Positions 1 through 8,865 of a DNA stretch of 64,000 bases are shown here, piece by piece (the stretch's first letter is position 1; each line of letters opens with the position of its first letter). The stretch comes from Clostridium yunnanense (lineage in GTDB: Bacteria; Bacillota; Clostridia; Clostridiales; Clostridiaceae). The translations under genes were made by a program, and so were the position numbers. The stretch is from positions 62,001 through 126,000 of the forward strand of contig NZ_JAENHN010000059.1 in the NCBI RefSeq assembly GCF_016595795.1, written 5' to 3'. The notes beneath the pieces are model-generated. The model was not told the origin of the DNA and ran no database searches. It saw only the letters and a list, made by a program, of their open reading frames with translations.

Positions 1-2
1 CA

Positions 3-509
3 AATGGTATTTTAGATTTCCTTGTTATAAACTTACCAGCTGGAGTGAGTAAAACTCATTGGCCTATATATGTATTAGTTGGTCTTGTTGAAATCGTTGT
101 AATCTTCTTTGTATTTAAATTTATGACTGAAAAACTAAATCTAAAAACTCCAGGAAGAGAAGATGATGACGCAGATACAGCTATGGATTTAAATGAAAAT
201 GCTGCAGTTGTAAAAAAACAAATGAAATCAGGTAGTAAGAATAATGAAGAAGCAGAAGATAGAGAAAAAGCTATAACCATCATAAAAGCTTTAGGTGGTA
301 AAAAGAATATTTTATCTGTAGATAACTGTTTTTCAAGGCTTAGAGTAGAGGTTATTGATAATACCATAATTGATGAGAAAGCTTTAAAAAATACAGGAGC
401 TTCAGGAGTAGTTAGAAAAGGCAATAATATTCAAGTTGTGTATGGACTTACAATAAATAAAATTAGAACAATCGTAGATGAAGCTTTAGAAACAATTGAA
501 ACATTGTAG
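3..509 (+). CDS. PTS alpha-glucoside transporter subunit EIIBC, C-terminal part (partial)
   Basis: The reading frame is already open at base 3 and runs to a stop at 509, so only the C-terminal end of a longer protein is present. It holds the last membrane segment of the EIIC channel (about residues 20-42 of the visible part), a charged linker rich in D, E and K, then an EIIB domain. The EIIB phosphocysteine motif is visible as DNCFSRLRV. EIIB takes phosphate from EIIA and passes it to the sugar crossing EIIC at the membrane. A 6-phospho-alpha-glucosidase and an EIIA gene follow within 25 bases, so the substrate is probably maltose or another alpha-glucoside. An internal GTG at 45 is not the true start. 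Confidence 0.9.
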   Translation, partial: NGILDFLVINLPAGVSKTHWPIYVLVGLVEIVVIFFVFKFMTEKLNLKTPGREDDDADTAMDLNENAAVVKKQMKSGSKNNEEAEDREKAITIIKALGGKKNILSVDNCFSRLRVEVIDNTIIDEKALKNTGASGVVRKGNNIQVVYGLTINKIRTIVDEALETIETL

Positions 510-533
510 TAATTTTAAGGAGGAATAAATAAA

Positions 534-1862
534 ATGAAAACATTCAAACTAGTAATCGTAGGCGGTGGAAGCACATATACACCAGGAATCGTAAAAAGTT
601 TACTTTCAAGAAAAGATGACTTTAAGATATCAGAGTTAAGACTATATGATATAAATGAAGAACGTCAAAATAAGGTTGGAGTAATAGTAAAAAAAGTTGT
701 TGAGATGTTTGATCCAGAGGTAAAGCTCATATTTACAACAGATCCAGAAGAAGGCTTCAAGGATGCAGACTTTGTATTTGCTCAAATGCGTGTGGGTCTA
801 TATAAATTAAGAGAGCAAGATGAAAAAATTCCGCTAAAGTATGATGTAGTTGGACAAGAAACCTGTGGACCAGGAGGACTTGCTTATGGCTTAAGAACCA
901 TATACCCTATGGTGGAAATGATAGATTTCTGCGAAAAGTATGCAAGCCCTAACTATTGGATTGTAAACTATTCTAATCCTGCGGCAATAGTGGCAAAAGC
1001 TATGCATAAGTTAAGACCAAAGGCTAGAATTCTTAATATATGTGATATGCCAGTGGCTATTATGAGAAATATGGCTAACATTTTAGATTGTGATAGGCAT
1101 GATATTGAAGCAGATTACTTTGGGTTAAACCACTTTGGTTGGTTTACAAAGATAAGAGTAAAGGGTGAAGATAAAACCGAAGAATTAAAAGCTTATGTAG
1201 CTGAACATGGATATATTCCGCCAGATTCAAGAAGTGAAGTAAGACATAATGATGCTTCTTGGCTTCATACCTTTGACAATGCAAAATATATAATGAGAAT
1301 GTTCCCTAAGTATCTTCCAAACACTTATATGCAATATTATCTACTAGGAGACAGCATAGTTAAAGATGCAGATAAGAATCATACTAGAGCTAATGAAGTA
1401 ATGGAAGGAAGAGAAAAGAAGATATTTGATTCTGTAGATCAATATAGTGCAACTGGTGAAATAGATCTTACTCAATTCTTCACAGGAGTACATGGAGAAT
1501 TTATCGTTGAAGTAGCTATGAGCTTAGCTTTTGACTTGAGAAAGAGACATCTAGTTATGGTTGAAAATAATGGTGCTATTAAAAACCTACCAGATGATGC
1601 AATGGTGGAAATACCAGCTTACATCACGAAAGACGGTCCTGAAGCAATTAGAGTAGGCGAGATTCCAACCTTCTATAAAGGCTTGATAGAACAGCAAGAA
1701 GCTTGTGAAAAACTAGTGGTAGAAGCTGCAATTGAAGGTTCTTATGAAAAAGCCCTTATGGCATTTACCATGAACAAACCAATACCTTCAGCCTTTGTAG
1801 CTAAGCAGATCTTAGATGAGATGATCGAAGCTAATAAAGATTACTGGCCAGAATTAAAATAG
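534..1862 (+). CDS. malH: 6-phospho-alpha-glucosidase, glycoside hydrolase family 4
   Basis: A 442-residue GH4 enzyme that hydrolyses alpha-glucoside 6-phosphates delivered by the PTS, using NAD+ and a divalent metal (family knowledge). The N-terminal Rossmann motif VGGGSTYTP lies at about residues 9-17. The metal-site motif reads CDMP at residues 170-173; in this family CDMP marks 6-phospho-alpha-glucosidases, whereas the beta-specific enzymes have CN(V/I)P. A GLNHFGW segment follows near residue 200. Length is normal. The ATG follows AAGGAGG with good spacing, and the gene lies between EIIBC and EIIA in one operon. The malH symbol is by family; aglB or simA-like naming is possible. Confidence 0.9.
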   Translation: MKTFKLVIVGGGSTYTPGIVKSLLSRKDDFKISELRLYDINEERQNKVGVIVKKVVEMFDPEVKLIFTTDPEEGFKDADFVFAQMRVGLYKLREQDEKIPLKYDVVGQETCGPGGLAYGLRTIYPMVEMIDFCEKYASPNYWIVNYSNPAAIVAKAMHKLRPKARILNICDMPVAIMRNMANILDCDRHDIEADYFGLNHFGWFTKIRVKGEDKTEELKAYVAEHGYIPPDSRSEVRHNDASWLHTFDNAKYIMRMFPKYLPNTYMQYYLLGDSIVKDADKNHTRANEVMEGREKKIFDSVDQYSATGEIDLTQFFTGVHGEFIVEVAMSLAFDLRKRHLVMVENNGAIKNLPDDAMVEIPAYITKDGPEAIRVGEIPTFYKGLIEQQEACEKLVVEAAIEGSYEKALMAFTMNKPIPSAFVAKQILDEMIEANKDYWPELK

Positions 1863-1873
1863 TAGAGGTGGAT

Positions 1874-2365
1874 ATGTTTAAGAATTTGTTTAAAGGTGTA
1901 AACAAAAATAAAAAAGTTTTATATGCTTTTGTTAATGGGACAAGTATGGATTTATCAGCTGTTAAGGATGAGGTTTTTTCTCAAAAGATGATGGGAGAAG
2001 GTATAGCTATTTCTCCAGTAGATAACAAGGTTTATTCTCCATGTGATGGAAGAATCGTCACAATTATGAAGGAAAGTAAACATGCTGTTGGTATAGAGAC
2101 CGAGGATGGAATGGAAATCCTGATACATGTGGGAATTGATACGGTAGCTTTAAAAGGTGAAGGTTTCAATATACACTGTGAAGAAGGCCAGAAAGTAAAA
2201 AAAGGTGAGCTTCTAATAAGCTTCGATAAGAAACTACTTAGGGATAAAGAATTAGATGATACAATTATGCTCATACTTGCAAATCAAAATGATCATGAGA
2301 TTTTAGACTTATATGTTGATGAGAAAATGGCTGCAAAGGACAGTGTAATACTAGAATATAAATAA
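1874..2365 (+). CDS. PTS glucose-type EIIA domain protein
   Basis: A free-standing EIIA of the Glc/Crr fold, about 163 residues. It relays phosphate from HPr-His to the EIIB cysteine. The phospho-acceptor histidine is in ILIHVGIDTV, and the typical CDG, GEG and MLILANQND segments are present. ATG 1874 is preferred over the in-frame GTG at 1868 because AGAGGTGG (1864-1871) overlaps the GTG but is properly spaced from the ATG. It lies 11 bases after the glucosidase and is followed directly by a terminator, so it is the last gene of the operon. It probably serves the upstream EIIBC, which shows no EIIA domain in its visible end. Confidence 0.88.
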   Translation: MFKNLFKGVNKNKKVLYAFVNGTSMDLSAVKDEVFSQKMMGEGIAISPVDNKVYSPCDGRIVTIMKESKHAVGIETEDGMEILIHVGIDTVALKGEGFNIHCEEGQKVKKGELLISFDKKLLRDKELDDTIMLILANQNDHEILDLYVDEKMAAKDSVILEYK

Positions 2366-2370
2366 GGTAT

Positions 2371-2412
2371 AAGAAAGCAGGCTTTCCTTTAGGGGAAAGC
2401 TTGTTTTCTTTT
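2371..2412 (+). terminator. Intrinsic terminator of the PTS operon
   Basis: Imperfect hairpin AAGCAGGCTTTCC / GGGGAAAGCTTGTTT followed by TTTCTTTT, directly after the EIIA stop codon. Confidence 0.8.
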
Positions 2413-2540
2413 AAATAAGTATTTCTATGCCATAAGTATTTGATGAGTTGGTGATGGTATTATTTTTATGATAAACTATATTTGAAATGATAGTATAAAT
2501 ATTTTAATAAGGTGGGAAATAACAATGACGAAGACACTTG

Positions 2541-2756
2541 ATGATAGTACATATGCTACTACACCGGGAAGTTCATCCAATAATTGCTGAGTTTGTATTG
2601 GATGATGTTGATGTTATTGAAATGAGAAAACTCAAGATAAATGAACAAATGTGGGATTATGTTTATAAACTAGGAATAGGGTATACTGAAAAATATCCCA
2701 ATACATATAGGGATGGAAGACCAACTTACTCCATAAATCCTGCTATAATTAAATAG
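2541..2756 (+). CDS. Small protein of unknown function, possibly frameshifted at its start
   Basis: An open frame of about 71 codons, with hydrophobic residues near the start and a charged, Tyr-rich second half ending in SINPAIIK. I do not recognise the family. The good ribosome site, AAGGTGGGA near 2510, points to ATG 2525, but that frame gives only a 21-residue peptide (MTKTLDDSTYATTPGSSSNN plus C) before a stop. The longer frame starts at TTG 2538 or ATG 2541 with no nearby ribosome site. Either the short peptide couples to the longer one, or one or two bases were lost in an originally continuous gene starting MTKTL. Confidence 0.4.
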   Translation: MIVHMLLHREVHPIIAEFVLDDVDVIEMRKLKINEQMWDYVYKLGIGYTEKYPNTYRDGRPTYSINPAIIK

Positions 2757-2869
2757 TAGCTATTAAAAATAAATAGATAATCTAGATTCTAAACAAACAG
2801 ATTAGTTAAGAACGGTAGGATTCTGCATACTTATAGTCATGGGAAAAGGGTTAAAGGAGAGTGGATTTT

Positions 2870-3469
2870 ATGGGACTATTTGGACCAAGTAAAAAAGAAA
2901 TATGGCAGCAGCTAGCACGAGAAATTAATGCGGACTATGTATATAATGGAATTTGGAAAGGTGATAGAGTTGAGGCACATGTAGATAATTGGACTGTTGT
3001 GCTTGATACCTACGTAGTTTCCACAGGAAAATCAACAATAACCTACACAAGAATGAGAGCACCTTTTGTAAATCTTGATAATTTTTACTTCAAGATATAT
3101 AGAAGTGGTATATTCAGTGGGATCGGAAAGATGTTTGGTATGGAGGATATTAATGTTGGATATCCACAGTTTGATGATGCTTTCATAATAAAAGGAAATA
3201 GTGAAAGCAAAGTAAAAGCTTTGTTTGCAAATGATAATATAAGAAGATTGATAGAATATCAGCCTAGTATAAGTCTTGAGATTAAAGACGATGAAGGATA
3301 TTTCAAATCACACTTCCCTGATGGAGTTGATGAGCTTTATTTCAACGTTGTTGGTGTAATTAAAGATGTAGAAAGACTAAAAGAGTTGTACGAGCTTTTC
3401 GCAGAAGTGCTAAAAGAATTATCCGATATAGGGTCTGCTAGTACTGAAGAACCAGGGGTAGTTCTATAG
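2870..3469 (+). CDS. Hypothetical cytosolic protein
   Basis: About 199 residues without a signal peptide or clear membrane segment. It begins GLFGPSKKEIWQQLA and has an alternating beta-rich middle part (HVDNWTVVLDTYVV) and a helical acidic C-terminus. I know similar hypothetical proteins in clostridia and bacilli but no function. ATG 2870 fits AAAGGAGA at 2853-2860; the GTG at 2861 abuts that site and is unlikely. A small membrane gene follows 31 bases later on the same strand, so the two may be co-transcribed. Confidence 0.65.
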   Translation: MGLFGPSKKEIWQQLAREINADYVYNGIWKGDRVEAHVDNWTVVLDTYVVSTGKSTITYTRMRAPFVNLDNFYFKIYRSGIFSGIGKMFGMEDINVGYPQFDDAFIIKGNSESKVKALFANDNIRRLIEYQPSISLEIKDDEGYFKSHFPDGVDELYFNVVGVIKDVERLKELYELFAEVLKELSDIGSASTEEPGVVL

Positions 3470-3500
3470 ATTATATAAGGCTATAGAGAGTGGAGAACTT

Positions 3501-3935
3501 ATGAAAGTGTATGATAAAGATAAACAAAGAGAGCAGTGGCTTAAGCATGAAGCCATGGGAAAAGGTAGATTTTTAGTATTAACGACGGCAATATTAATTG
3601 GAAGTGTACTTATACCATTGATTGTATTTTATATAATTATAAGGAGTATATTTGGCGATTTAATAGATCTTAGTAATTTAACATTACTTTTAAAACTTTC
3701 AATTTATATAATTGCTATGGTGTTTTTCTCTATAAGGAAGGGTTCAAAAGCTTGGGACAAAGAAATGAGACTACTTCATGGATATGAAGTAGTTGAACTT
3801 GATGATGCTGAACTAAAGAAGCATATTTTAGATGGTGAGAAGATTAAAGCTGTTAAGAGGTATAGGGATATCACTGGTGCAAAACTAAAGGATGCTAAAA
3901 AATATGTTGATATAGTGTGCGAGAAGTATTTATAA
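3501..3935 (+). CDS. Two-TM membrane protein with an L7/L12-like C-terminal segment
   Basis: 144 residues. A basic N-terminus is followed by two membrane segments (about residues 26-49 and 57-76). The cytosolic tail ends with KIKAVKRYRDITGAKLKDAK followed by KYVD, which resembles the ribosomal L7/L12 C-terminal fold. That fold occurs outside the ribosome in many small Firmicute proteins of unknown role, probably as a protein-protein contact module. The start has GTGGAG nine bases upstream. It lies close behind the 2870 gene and is followed by a terminator hairpin at 4091. Confidence 0.6.
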   Translation: MKVYDKDKQREQWLKHEAMGKGRFLVLTTAILIGSVLIPLIVFYIIIRSIFGDLIDLSNLTLLLKLSIYIIAMVFFSIRKGSKAWDKEMRLLHGYEVVELDDAELKKHILDGEKIKAVKRYRDITGAKLKDAKKYVDIVCEKYL

Positions 3936-3982
3936 AAGTTGAAGGTATATGCTTTGTGAATTAATGAACTAAAGAGTTCTTA

Positions 3983-4076
3983 TTTCGAAACTTAATTTAT
4001 ATTTGTTTGAAAATCCAGTCTTTTGGTGATTATCTGGCATGTATAAATTAATAGTTGAGCTATGAAATTTTTATAA
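3983..4076 (+). repeat. Dispersed intergenic repeat, family C, copy 1
   Basis: This stretch resembles 34624-34716: both start GAAACTTAAT, share TATATTTGTT, and share TGTATAAATT followed by a TAGTT segment and a T-rich end. A weaker third copy lies at 39837-39932. All three are intergenic and AT-rich with no open frame. Confidence 0.45.
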
Positions 4077-4090
4077 TATATGAGTATAAG

Positions 4091-4129
4091 AAAAGTGGCT
4101 GTTGAATAACAAATAACAGCCACTTTTTG
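4091..4129. terminator. Intrinsic terminator after the 3501 gene
   Basis: Stem AAAAGTGGCTGTT / AACAGCCACTTTTT with an 11-base loop and U/A runs on both sides, so it may work in both directions between the converging 3501 gene and the 4292 chemoreceptor. Confidence 0.85.
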
Positions 4130-4199
4130 CTTTAAACTATGTTTAATTATAGTGTTCATATTATTAAATTTTTTATAAGAAACCTGTTTGTCTTTCTTA

Positions 4200-4236
4200 C
4201 ATTATATCTAAAAATTGCATGTTTTTAGATATAATG
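4200..4236. repeat. Perfect 15-bp inverted repeat
   Basis: CATTATATCTAAAAA at 4200-4214 is exactly mirrored at 4222-4236 around a 7-base spacer. It lies about 55 bases past the stop of the minus-strand chemoreceptor and could be its AT-rich 3' hairpin or a protein-binding dyad. Confidence 0.6.
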
Positions 4237-4291
4237 CAATGATAGTGCGTAAAGACAGCTACTTAGTATGAGAAGTCTATGACTTGGTAAA

Positions 4292-6400
4292 CTATACTTT
4301 AAAAGTATCAATCTTAACCTTCAAGGCTTCAGCAAGCCCATGTATAACTCCTGTAGCACTTTCTATACTTTCTATTCCTGACAGCTGTTCTTCAGAAGCC
4401 GCAGCTACATGTTGAGCTTTATCAGAGAAGGTCTTAGCCATGGAATCTACTTCAGTGACAAGAAGTGAGACTTCCTGAGAACTAGCGGATATTTCTTCAA
4501 CTGTTGCGGAAACGTCATGAATCTGTTCACTGACTTTTTTAGCAGAGTCTACGATACTAGTCAAAACATTTTCAAATTCATGTACTGTTTTTAGTTCTTC
4601 TTTTACGGATAGCATAACCTTGTTCATATTTACAACTGAGGAGTCTGTCTCACGTTGTATTGACATTATTATCTTTGATACTTCACTAGCTGACTGAGCA
4701 CTCTTTTCTGCAAGTTTTTTTACTTCATCAGCTACTACGGCAAAGCCTTTTCCTTGCTCTCCAGCTCTTGCAGCTTCGATAGCAGCATTTAAAGCAAGTA
4801 AATTTGTTTGTGAGGCTATTTCTGTTATGGTAGCAATTATGCCGCTGATATCTTTAGATTTTGCACCTAAAGCTTGGATGATTAAGTTTGTCTCATTAAC
4901 AGAAGTACTTACATTATTCATTTGTACAATAGATTGTCTTACAGAGGTATAACCTTGTTCTGCTTCTTCCTTCATCTTAATAGAGGCGTCAGTAACTTCT
5001 AAGGAATTTCCTGCTATATCTTGCATTGCTTTTACTATCTCTTCAAAAGAAGAGGAGATATCATTGCTTTTTTCAAGCTGAAGATCAACACCAGAAGCTA
5101 CCTCCTGCATTGCGTTAGACACATGGTTAGCAGCCAAGGAGGATTGAGAGGTAATTACGGATAAATCCTTAGAAGAACTTGCCACTTCATCTGTAACTAC
5201 TTTTGCTGAAGATACTATTGAGGCAAAGGCCTTTGCAATATTATTCAATGAGTCTATTACTAGTTTTGTTTCATCTTTAACTGGATGATTAATATGTACA
5301 TTTAAGTCTCCTGAAGCAAGCTTGTTTGAAGCACCTTCAATAACATTTATAGTTTCCTTAATTGCTAAATAGAAACCAGCAAATAGATAAACTATAAGTA
5401 AAAGTGCTAAAATAATGACTCCTATAACTATATCTCTTTTCAAAGTTTCCTTTTGCATATCATTTTGCAATAGCTGAACTAATATATCAGAAGATTGATT
5501 AATTAAACCATATACATTGTCAATTACTGCTGTTGCCTCATTAAAATATTTATTGGAATCCAATGTAATGACTTCTTTTTCTATTAGTTCAGTATTTATT
5601 GTATTAACAAGAGTAGTTGTTTCATCTAATACGCCACCAGTAACATTGACTAATTTATCTTTAACCTCTGGATTGTTAGCATATATTATAGTCATGTCAC
5701 GTCTAGTACCATGGATTGAATCTAGCATAGATTTAGTAAGGGAAAGAAGTCTATACTTTTCATCACTTGTGATATTTTTCTTAGTTGCGATACTAGAGCC
5801 TAAAGCTCTTGATTGTCCTATTTGTTCTGTGATATTAGGAAGTTTATTAATAACCATATCAGATAAATAGAATTCTCCAAGATTATTTAATAAAGAGAGT
5901 TTGGAGCCATCTGAAATATCCATTTTTAAATCCAAAGTGTTTGATATTAAGTCTGTATGTCTTTTAACTGAATCTGCTTGGGAAAGGTTAAAACTTTCAT
6001 CCTCTAATTTTGCCCAAGTATCCTTTATTTCGCTCCACTTTGAGGAGGTTGAGAAAGCTTTACCATAGCTAGCATCTAGCTTTGCTATATTATCAACAAT
6101 TTTATCGATCTCAGAATTTTTTTCAGTTATTGTTGACTTATTATCAGTCTTTCCGCTTAAATAGATAGACATTAACCCTCTGTGCTGTTGAAGCTTTTGA
6201 ATTAATGAACTAACTTCTGCCCCGTATTTTAGACCGTTAAGTTGATTTTTGGATACGTTTACGGTGGAAGTTAGGTTTTCAATTTGAAAGAACAAAAGGA
6301 TTGATAGTGGAATAAGGAATATGATCATTATAATTCCAAATTTTTGAGGATACTTCAATCTGTTCATAAGTCGTATTGCCGGCTTAAATAGGTTGTGCAT
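4292..6400 (-). CDS. Methyl-accepting chemotaxis protein with NIT-like sensor
   Basis: A 702-residue transmembrane chemoreceptor. TM1 (about residues 20-40) is followed by an extracytoplasmic helical sensor of some 280 residues. [13 protein letters not shown] and [10 protein letters not shown] look like the nitrate/nitrite-sensing NIT domain; the ligand is inference. TM2 near residue 330 leads to a HAMP linker and a long signalling coiled coil. The conserved hairpin tip reads [20 protein letters not shown] followed by [15 protein letters not shown] 6400 is chosen because GGAGG lies eight bases upstream; the TTG at 6415 overlaps that site. No che genes are near, so this is an orphan receptor feeding a central CheA pathway. 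Confidence 0.9.
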   Translation of the reverse strand: MHNLFKPAIRLMNRLKYPQKFGIIMIIFLIPLSILLFFQIENLTSTVNVSKNQLNGLKYGAEVSSLIQKLQQHRGLMSIYLSGKTDNKSTITEKNSEIDKIVDNIAKLDASYGKAFSTSSKWSEIKDTWAKLEDESFNLSQADSVKRHTDLISNTLDLKMDISDGSKLSLLNNLGEFYLSDMVINKLPNITEQIGQSRALGSSIATKKNITSDEKYRLLSLTKSMLDSIHGTRRDMTIIYANNPEVKDKLVNVTGGVLDETTTLVNTINTELIEKEVITLDSNKYFNEATAVIDNVYGLINQSSDILVQLLQNDMQKETLKRDIVIGVIILALLLIVYLFAGFYLAIKETINVIEGASNKLASGDLNVHINHPVKDETKLVIDSLNNIAKAFASIVSSAKVVTDEVASSSKDLSVITSQSSLAANHVSNAMQEVASGVDLQLEKSNDISSSFEEIVKAMQDIAGNSLEVTDASIKMKEEAEQGYTSVRQSIVQMNNVSTSVNETNLIIQALGAKSKDISGIIATITEIASQTNLLALNAAIEAARAGEQGKGFAVVADEVKKLAEKSAQSASEVSKIIMSIQRETDSSVVNMNKVMLSVKEELKTVHEFENVLTSIVDSAKKVSEQIHDVSATVEEISASSQEVSLLVTEVDSMAKTFSDKAQHVAAASEEQLSGIESIESATGVIHGLAEALKVKIDTFKV

Positions 6401-6811
6401 GATATTTTCCTCCAATAAAGTTTCATCATTTGTTTGTTAAATATTAAAATTATACTATTATAGTGTAGCATAAAGGAGAGGCGTGATAAAGCCGTTTAGA
6501 AGCACTTTATGTTATGAAAGTAAAGGGGATATTAAGAAAAAAAGACATCTCTCACAGCAAATTACTACCATGGGGAATGACTTGTGTTATTTACAGAAAT
6601 TTCTTATTTATGGAAGTTAACTTTATATATCAAGATTATTTTATTAAAGTATTTAAAATAATAAACGAAAAAGAATTAAATGGTAACTTTGTGGATATTA
6701 TGTAAAAATTATGATGAGACGTTTTGAGTAAGAGTATCATAAAAATTAGAATTATAACATTTAGTACTTATTGGGTACATTATAAAGCTTTTGCAATTAA
6801 AATGTTTTATG
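6401..6811. other. Intergenic region, no supported gene
   Basis: An AT-rich gap. Its left end carries -10-like TATAAT stretches for the minus-strand chemoreceptor. A 63-codon frame at 6514-6705 has no ribosome site and no coding character, and I do not accept it. Confidence 0.5.
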
Positions 6812-6851
6812 AGGGGAGGAGTAGAACCTATCAAGGTTCTCAAGCTAAATG
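6812..6851 (+). promoter_or_regulatory. Ribosome site separated from its start codon by a hairpin
   Basis: AGGGGAGGAG (6812-6821) is a very strong Shine-Dalgarno site but lies about 29 bases from ATG 6849. A perfect hairpin, AGAACC (6823-6828) / GGTTCT (6835-6840) with loop TATCAA, fills most of the gap. Folding it brings the site to about 11 bases from the ATG. An in-frame TAA lies directly before the ATG, so no earlier start exists. Confidence 0.55.
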
Positions 6852-7619
6852 GAGATAAATAAAGTCAGTACAACAATACAAACGAAAGATTATTCAAACT
6901 ATAGAAACGTAGAAAAGGATAAAGAAAAGCTTCAAGAAGATAAGCTAAATTATCTAAAGGATAACTTAGTATTATCCGAAAAAGGAAAACTACCTACTGC
7001 AGAAGATTTTAAGGAACTGTTTGACTGGACAGGAGAAATCGGAAATGCAGGGTATAAGGATGGCTATGTAAATGGCACAGTAACTAAGTATAATGAAATA
7101 CTAAAGAAAATTGACGAAGCTGATTTTGCTGATGATATAAAGACTGAGAAAAAACAAAGACTTGAAAAAGCTTTTAATATGAACTCAGGTTTGTATGCTT
7201 CATCAGTGAAATGTAGAATATGGTTTATAGAAAACAAAGATAACCTAGGTATACATTTTGCAGGAACTTCTCCTCAAAAGTCCTATGAGCTTATGGATAA
7301 AGATACTGCAAAGCAAGTTGAGAGTGATGTAAGATCCATGTTTGATAATACAAAAAAATACTATAAAGAACATGGAAGCTTAAAAGGAATAAACTCAAAA
7401 ATAATTACAGGTACTTCAAAGACTTTTTCTTCAGATGATTTAGGTTTATTAGAAAAGATGGAAAAACATATTGATGATTATTTCGGCAATACATATGTAG
7501 CTTCAGACTCTGTTGATGAGATAAAAGCACAAATGAAGCAAAAGGTTTCTGATGCAGGCTTTAGTAATTTTGCCAGTAATATATTCTTTGACTTTATAGA
7601 TAAGAAATTTTCTAATTAA
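6849..7619 (+). CDS. Hypothetical soluble protein
   Basis: 256 residues, strongly charged and mostly helical, with no signal peptide or membrane segment. An N-terminal Lys/Glu-rich helix (about 20-45) precedes a segment DWTGEIGNAGYKDGYVNGTV and a C-terminal helix pair ending in FFDFIDKKFSN. I do not recognise the family. The start is fixed by an in-frame stop immediately upstream. It stands alone between two terminators. Translation may depend on the hairpin between its ribosome site and ATG. Confidence 0.7.
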   Translation: MEINKVSTTIQTKDYSNYRNVEKDKEKLQEDKLNYLKDNLVLSEKGKLPTAEDFKELFDWTGEIGNAGYKDGYVNGTVTKYNEILKKIDEADFADDIKTEKKQRLEKAFNMNSGLYASSVKCRIWFIENKDNLGIHFAGTSPQKSYELMDKDTAKQVESDVRSMFDNTKKYYKEHGSLKGINSKIITGTSKTFSSDDLGLLEKMEKHIDDYFGNTYVASDSVDEIKAQMKQKVSDAGFSNFASNIFFDFIDKKFSN

Positions 7620-7627
7620 AACAAGAG

Positions 7628-7660
7628 TAGGCAGTTTTGTGTAAAAGCAAAGCTGCCTAT
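7628..7660 (+). terminator. Intrinsic terminator
   Basis: TAGGCAGTTTTG / CAAAGCTGCCTA stem closing the 6849 gene, followed by an AT-rich stretch with only a short U run. Confidence 0.65.
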
Positions 7661-7751
7661 TATATTAAAAGGAAAAATTTATACACCATATATTGACTTG
7701 CGAACGGGTGTTCTTATATAATAAGAATGATAAAATTTAGAGGTGAGAAAA

Positions 7752-8018
7752 ATGGTGTTGAACAAGAATATTGAAATGGTAGCTGCCTTTAACAAGGATG
7801 GAAAGATAGTACCGGTAAGATTTAGAGTATTTTCAGAGGATGATAGTTATAATGTTTTCACTATAAAAAAGATATTAAAGGTTGATGAAATAAAGGTTGA
7901 TAGAATTGAGAGCATCGTATTCAACTGCATAAGTACTATCAATAATATAGATAAAAACATTGAGATTAAATATATTAAGGAAACCTGTAAGTGGTACCTT
8001 TATAAGATGAGTGGTTAA
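7752..8018 (+). CDS. Small conserved protein with a degraded paralogue at 24.5 kb
   Basis: 88 residues, no membrane segment, beta-rich: residues such as VPVRFRVFSEDDSYNVFTIK suggest a small barrel. The C-terminus YIKETCKWYLYKMSG is closely matched by a 3' fragment at 24476-24574 (YIKDSCKWYM), so this family has at least two copies here. ATG 7752 follows AGAGGTG at suitable spacing; the GTG at 7743 overlaps that site. The gene has a clear promoter region and its own terminator, so it is a single-gene unit. Function unknown. Confidence 0.65.
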   Translation: MVLNKNIEMVAAFNKDGKIVPVRFRVFSEDDSYNVFTIKKILKVDEIKVDRIESIVFNCISTINNIDKNIEIKYIKETCKWYLYKMSG

Positions 8019-8025
8019 GTTATAG

Positions 8026-8068
8026 GAAAATAGCCTGACATCAGAAGTATGATGTCAGGCTATTTTCT
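8026..8068. terminator. Bidirectional intrinsic terminator
   Basis: AAAATAGCCTGACATC / GATGTCAGGCTATTTT with a short loop. A runs on one side and U runs on the other allow use from both the 7752 gene and the converging ABC operon. Confidence 0.85.
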
Positions 8069-8080
8069 TACTAATGAGCT

Positions 8081-8185
8081 ATGGATGTACCGCTTCGCAA
8101 TAAAATTTATTGTTTTTAAATTCTCTCACCAGAAGCCGTGAGAGTTTTAAAAATAGATTGCGGTTCGAAAAATGGTACATCTATA
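8081..8185. repeat. Hairpin repeat family A, copy 1 (single hairpin)
   Basis: About 105 bases forming a long imperfect hairpin. The ends GATGTACC / GGTACATC pair, and the tip is CTCTCAC-CAGAAGCC-GTGAGAG with an 8-base loop. The right end contains the stop codon of the minus-strand ABC ATPase gene, so the repeat begins exactly at the end of that gene. Related copies: 24271, 25335, 28600, 36737 and 39650. Confidence 0.75.
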
Positions 8186-8861
8186 AAACTAAATCATCAA
8201 CTATTTTACCATCTTTAATAACTATATTACGCTTACAGTAAGAAGCGATACCGCTATCATGGGTGATGATAATTACAGTTTTACCTTGTGCATTTATATC
8301 AAGTAAGAGTTTTATGATCTCTTCTCCATTCTTTTGATCTAATGCACCAGTAGGCTCATCTGCAAGAATTATATCAGGATTCCCAACTAATGCACGAGCA
8401 ATAGCCACTCTTTGCTGCTGACCTCCAGAAAGCTGAGAAGGTTTTTTCTTTTTACATTCTTCAAGGTTTACTTTTTTAAGATACTCTAAAGCTTTTATCT
8501 TGCTTTCTTTTAAAGGAATTTTTCTATATTTAAGAGGAATCTGTATGTTTTCTAAAACAGAATACTCATTTATTAATGCAAAGGATTGAAAAATAAAACC
8601 TATTTTTTTATTCCTTATCTTTGCTAATTGTTGACTATTTAGTTTAGACACCAATTCATTGTCTAAATAATAATCTCCAGAGGTAGGGATATCTATGCAG
8701 CCTAAGATACTAAGAAGAGTTGATTTACCTGAGCCAGAAGGTCCAGTTATTGCAACCATTTCACCAGCTTCAATCTGAAGACTTACATCATCCAAAGCTT
8801 TAGTGCTCACATCTCCGTTTCCGTATATTTTACTTATATTATTAATCTTGATTAACGACAT
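8181..8861 (-). CDS. ABC transporter ATP-binding protein, MacB/LolD type
   Basis: The ATPase of an FtsX-type ABC system, 226 residues. Walker A is GPSGSGKST, the signature is LSGGQQQRVAIARAL, and Walker B is IILADEPTGALD, all in normal order. This subfamily (LolD, MacB, BceA-like) powers export or mechanotransmission rather than import. ATG 8861 is chosen because AAGGATG upstream can act as its ribosome site; an earlier ATG at 8873 overlaps the end of the permease gene and has no spacing. It is the last gene of the cluster, and its stop lies inside repeat A1. Confidence 0.9.
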   Translation of the reverse strand: MSLIKINNISKIYGNGDVSTKALDDVSLQIEAGEMVAITGPSGSGKSTLLSILGCIDIPTSGDYYLDNELVSKLNSQQLAKIRNKKIGFIFQSFALINEYSVLENIQIPLKYRKIPLKESKIKALEYLKKVNLEECKKKKPSQLSGGQQQRVAIARALVGNPDIILADEPTGALDQKNGEEIIKLLLDINAQGKTVIIITHDSGIASYCKRNIVIKDGKIVDDLVL

Positions 8862-8865
8862 AACT

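Noticed and set aside
6514-6705. 63-codon plus-strand frame
   Set aside because: No ribosome site, no recognisable coding pattern, lies in the promoter region of the chemoreceptor.
8081-8185. Repeat A1 as an ordinary terminator of the ABC operon
   Set aside because: It lacks a U tract at the right place, occurs upstream as well as downstream of genes elsewhere, and a proper terminator stands at 8026-8068.
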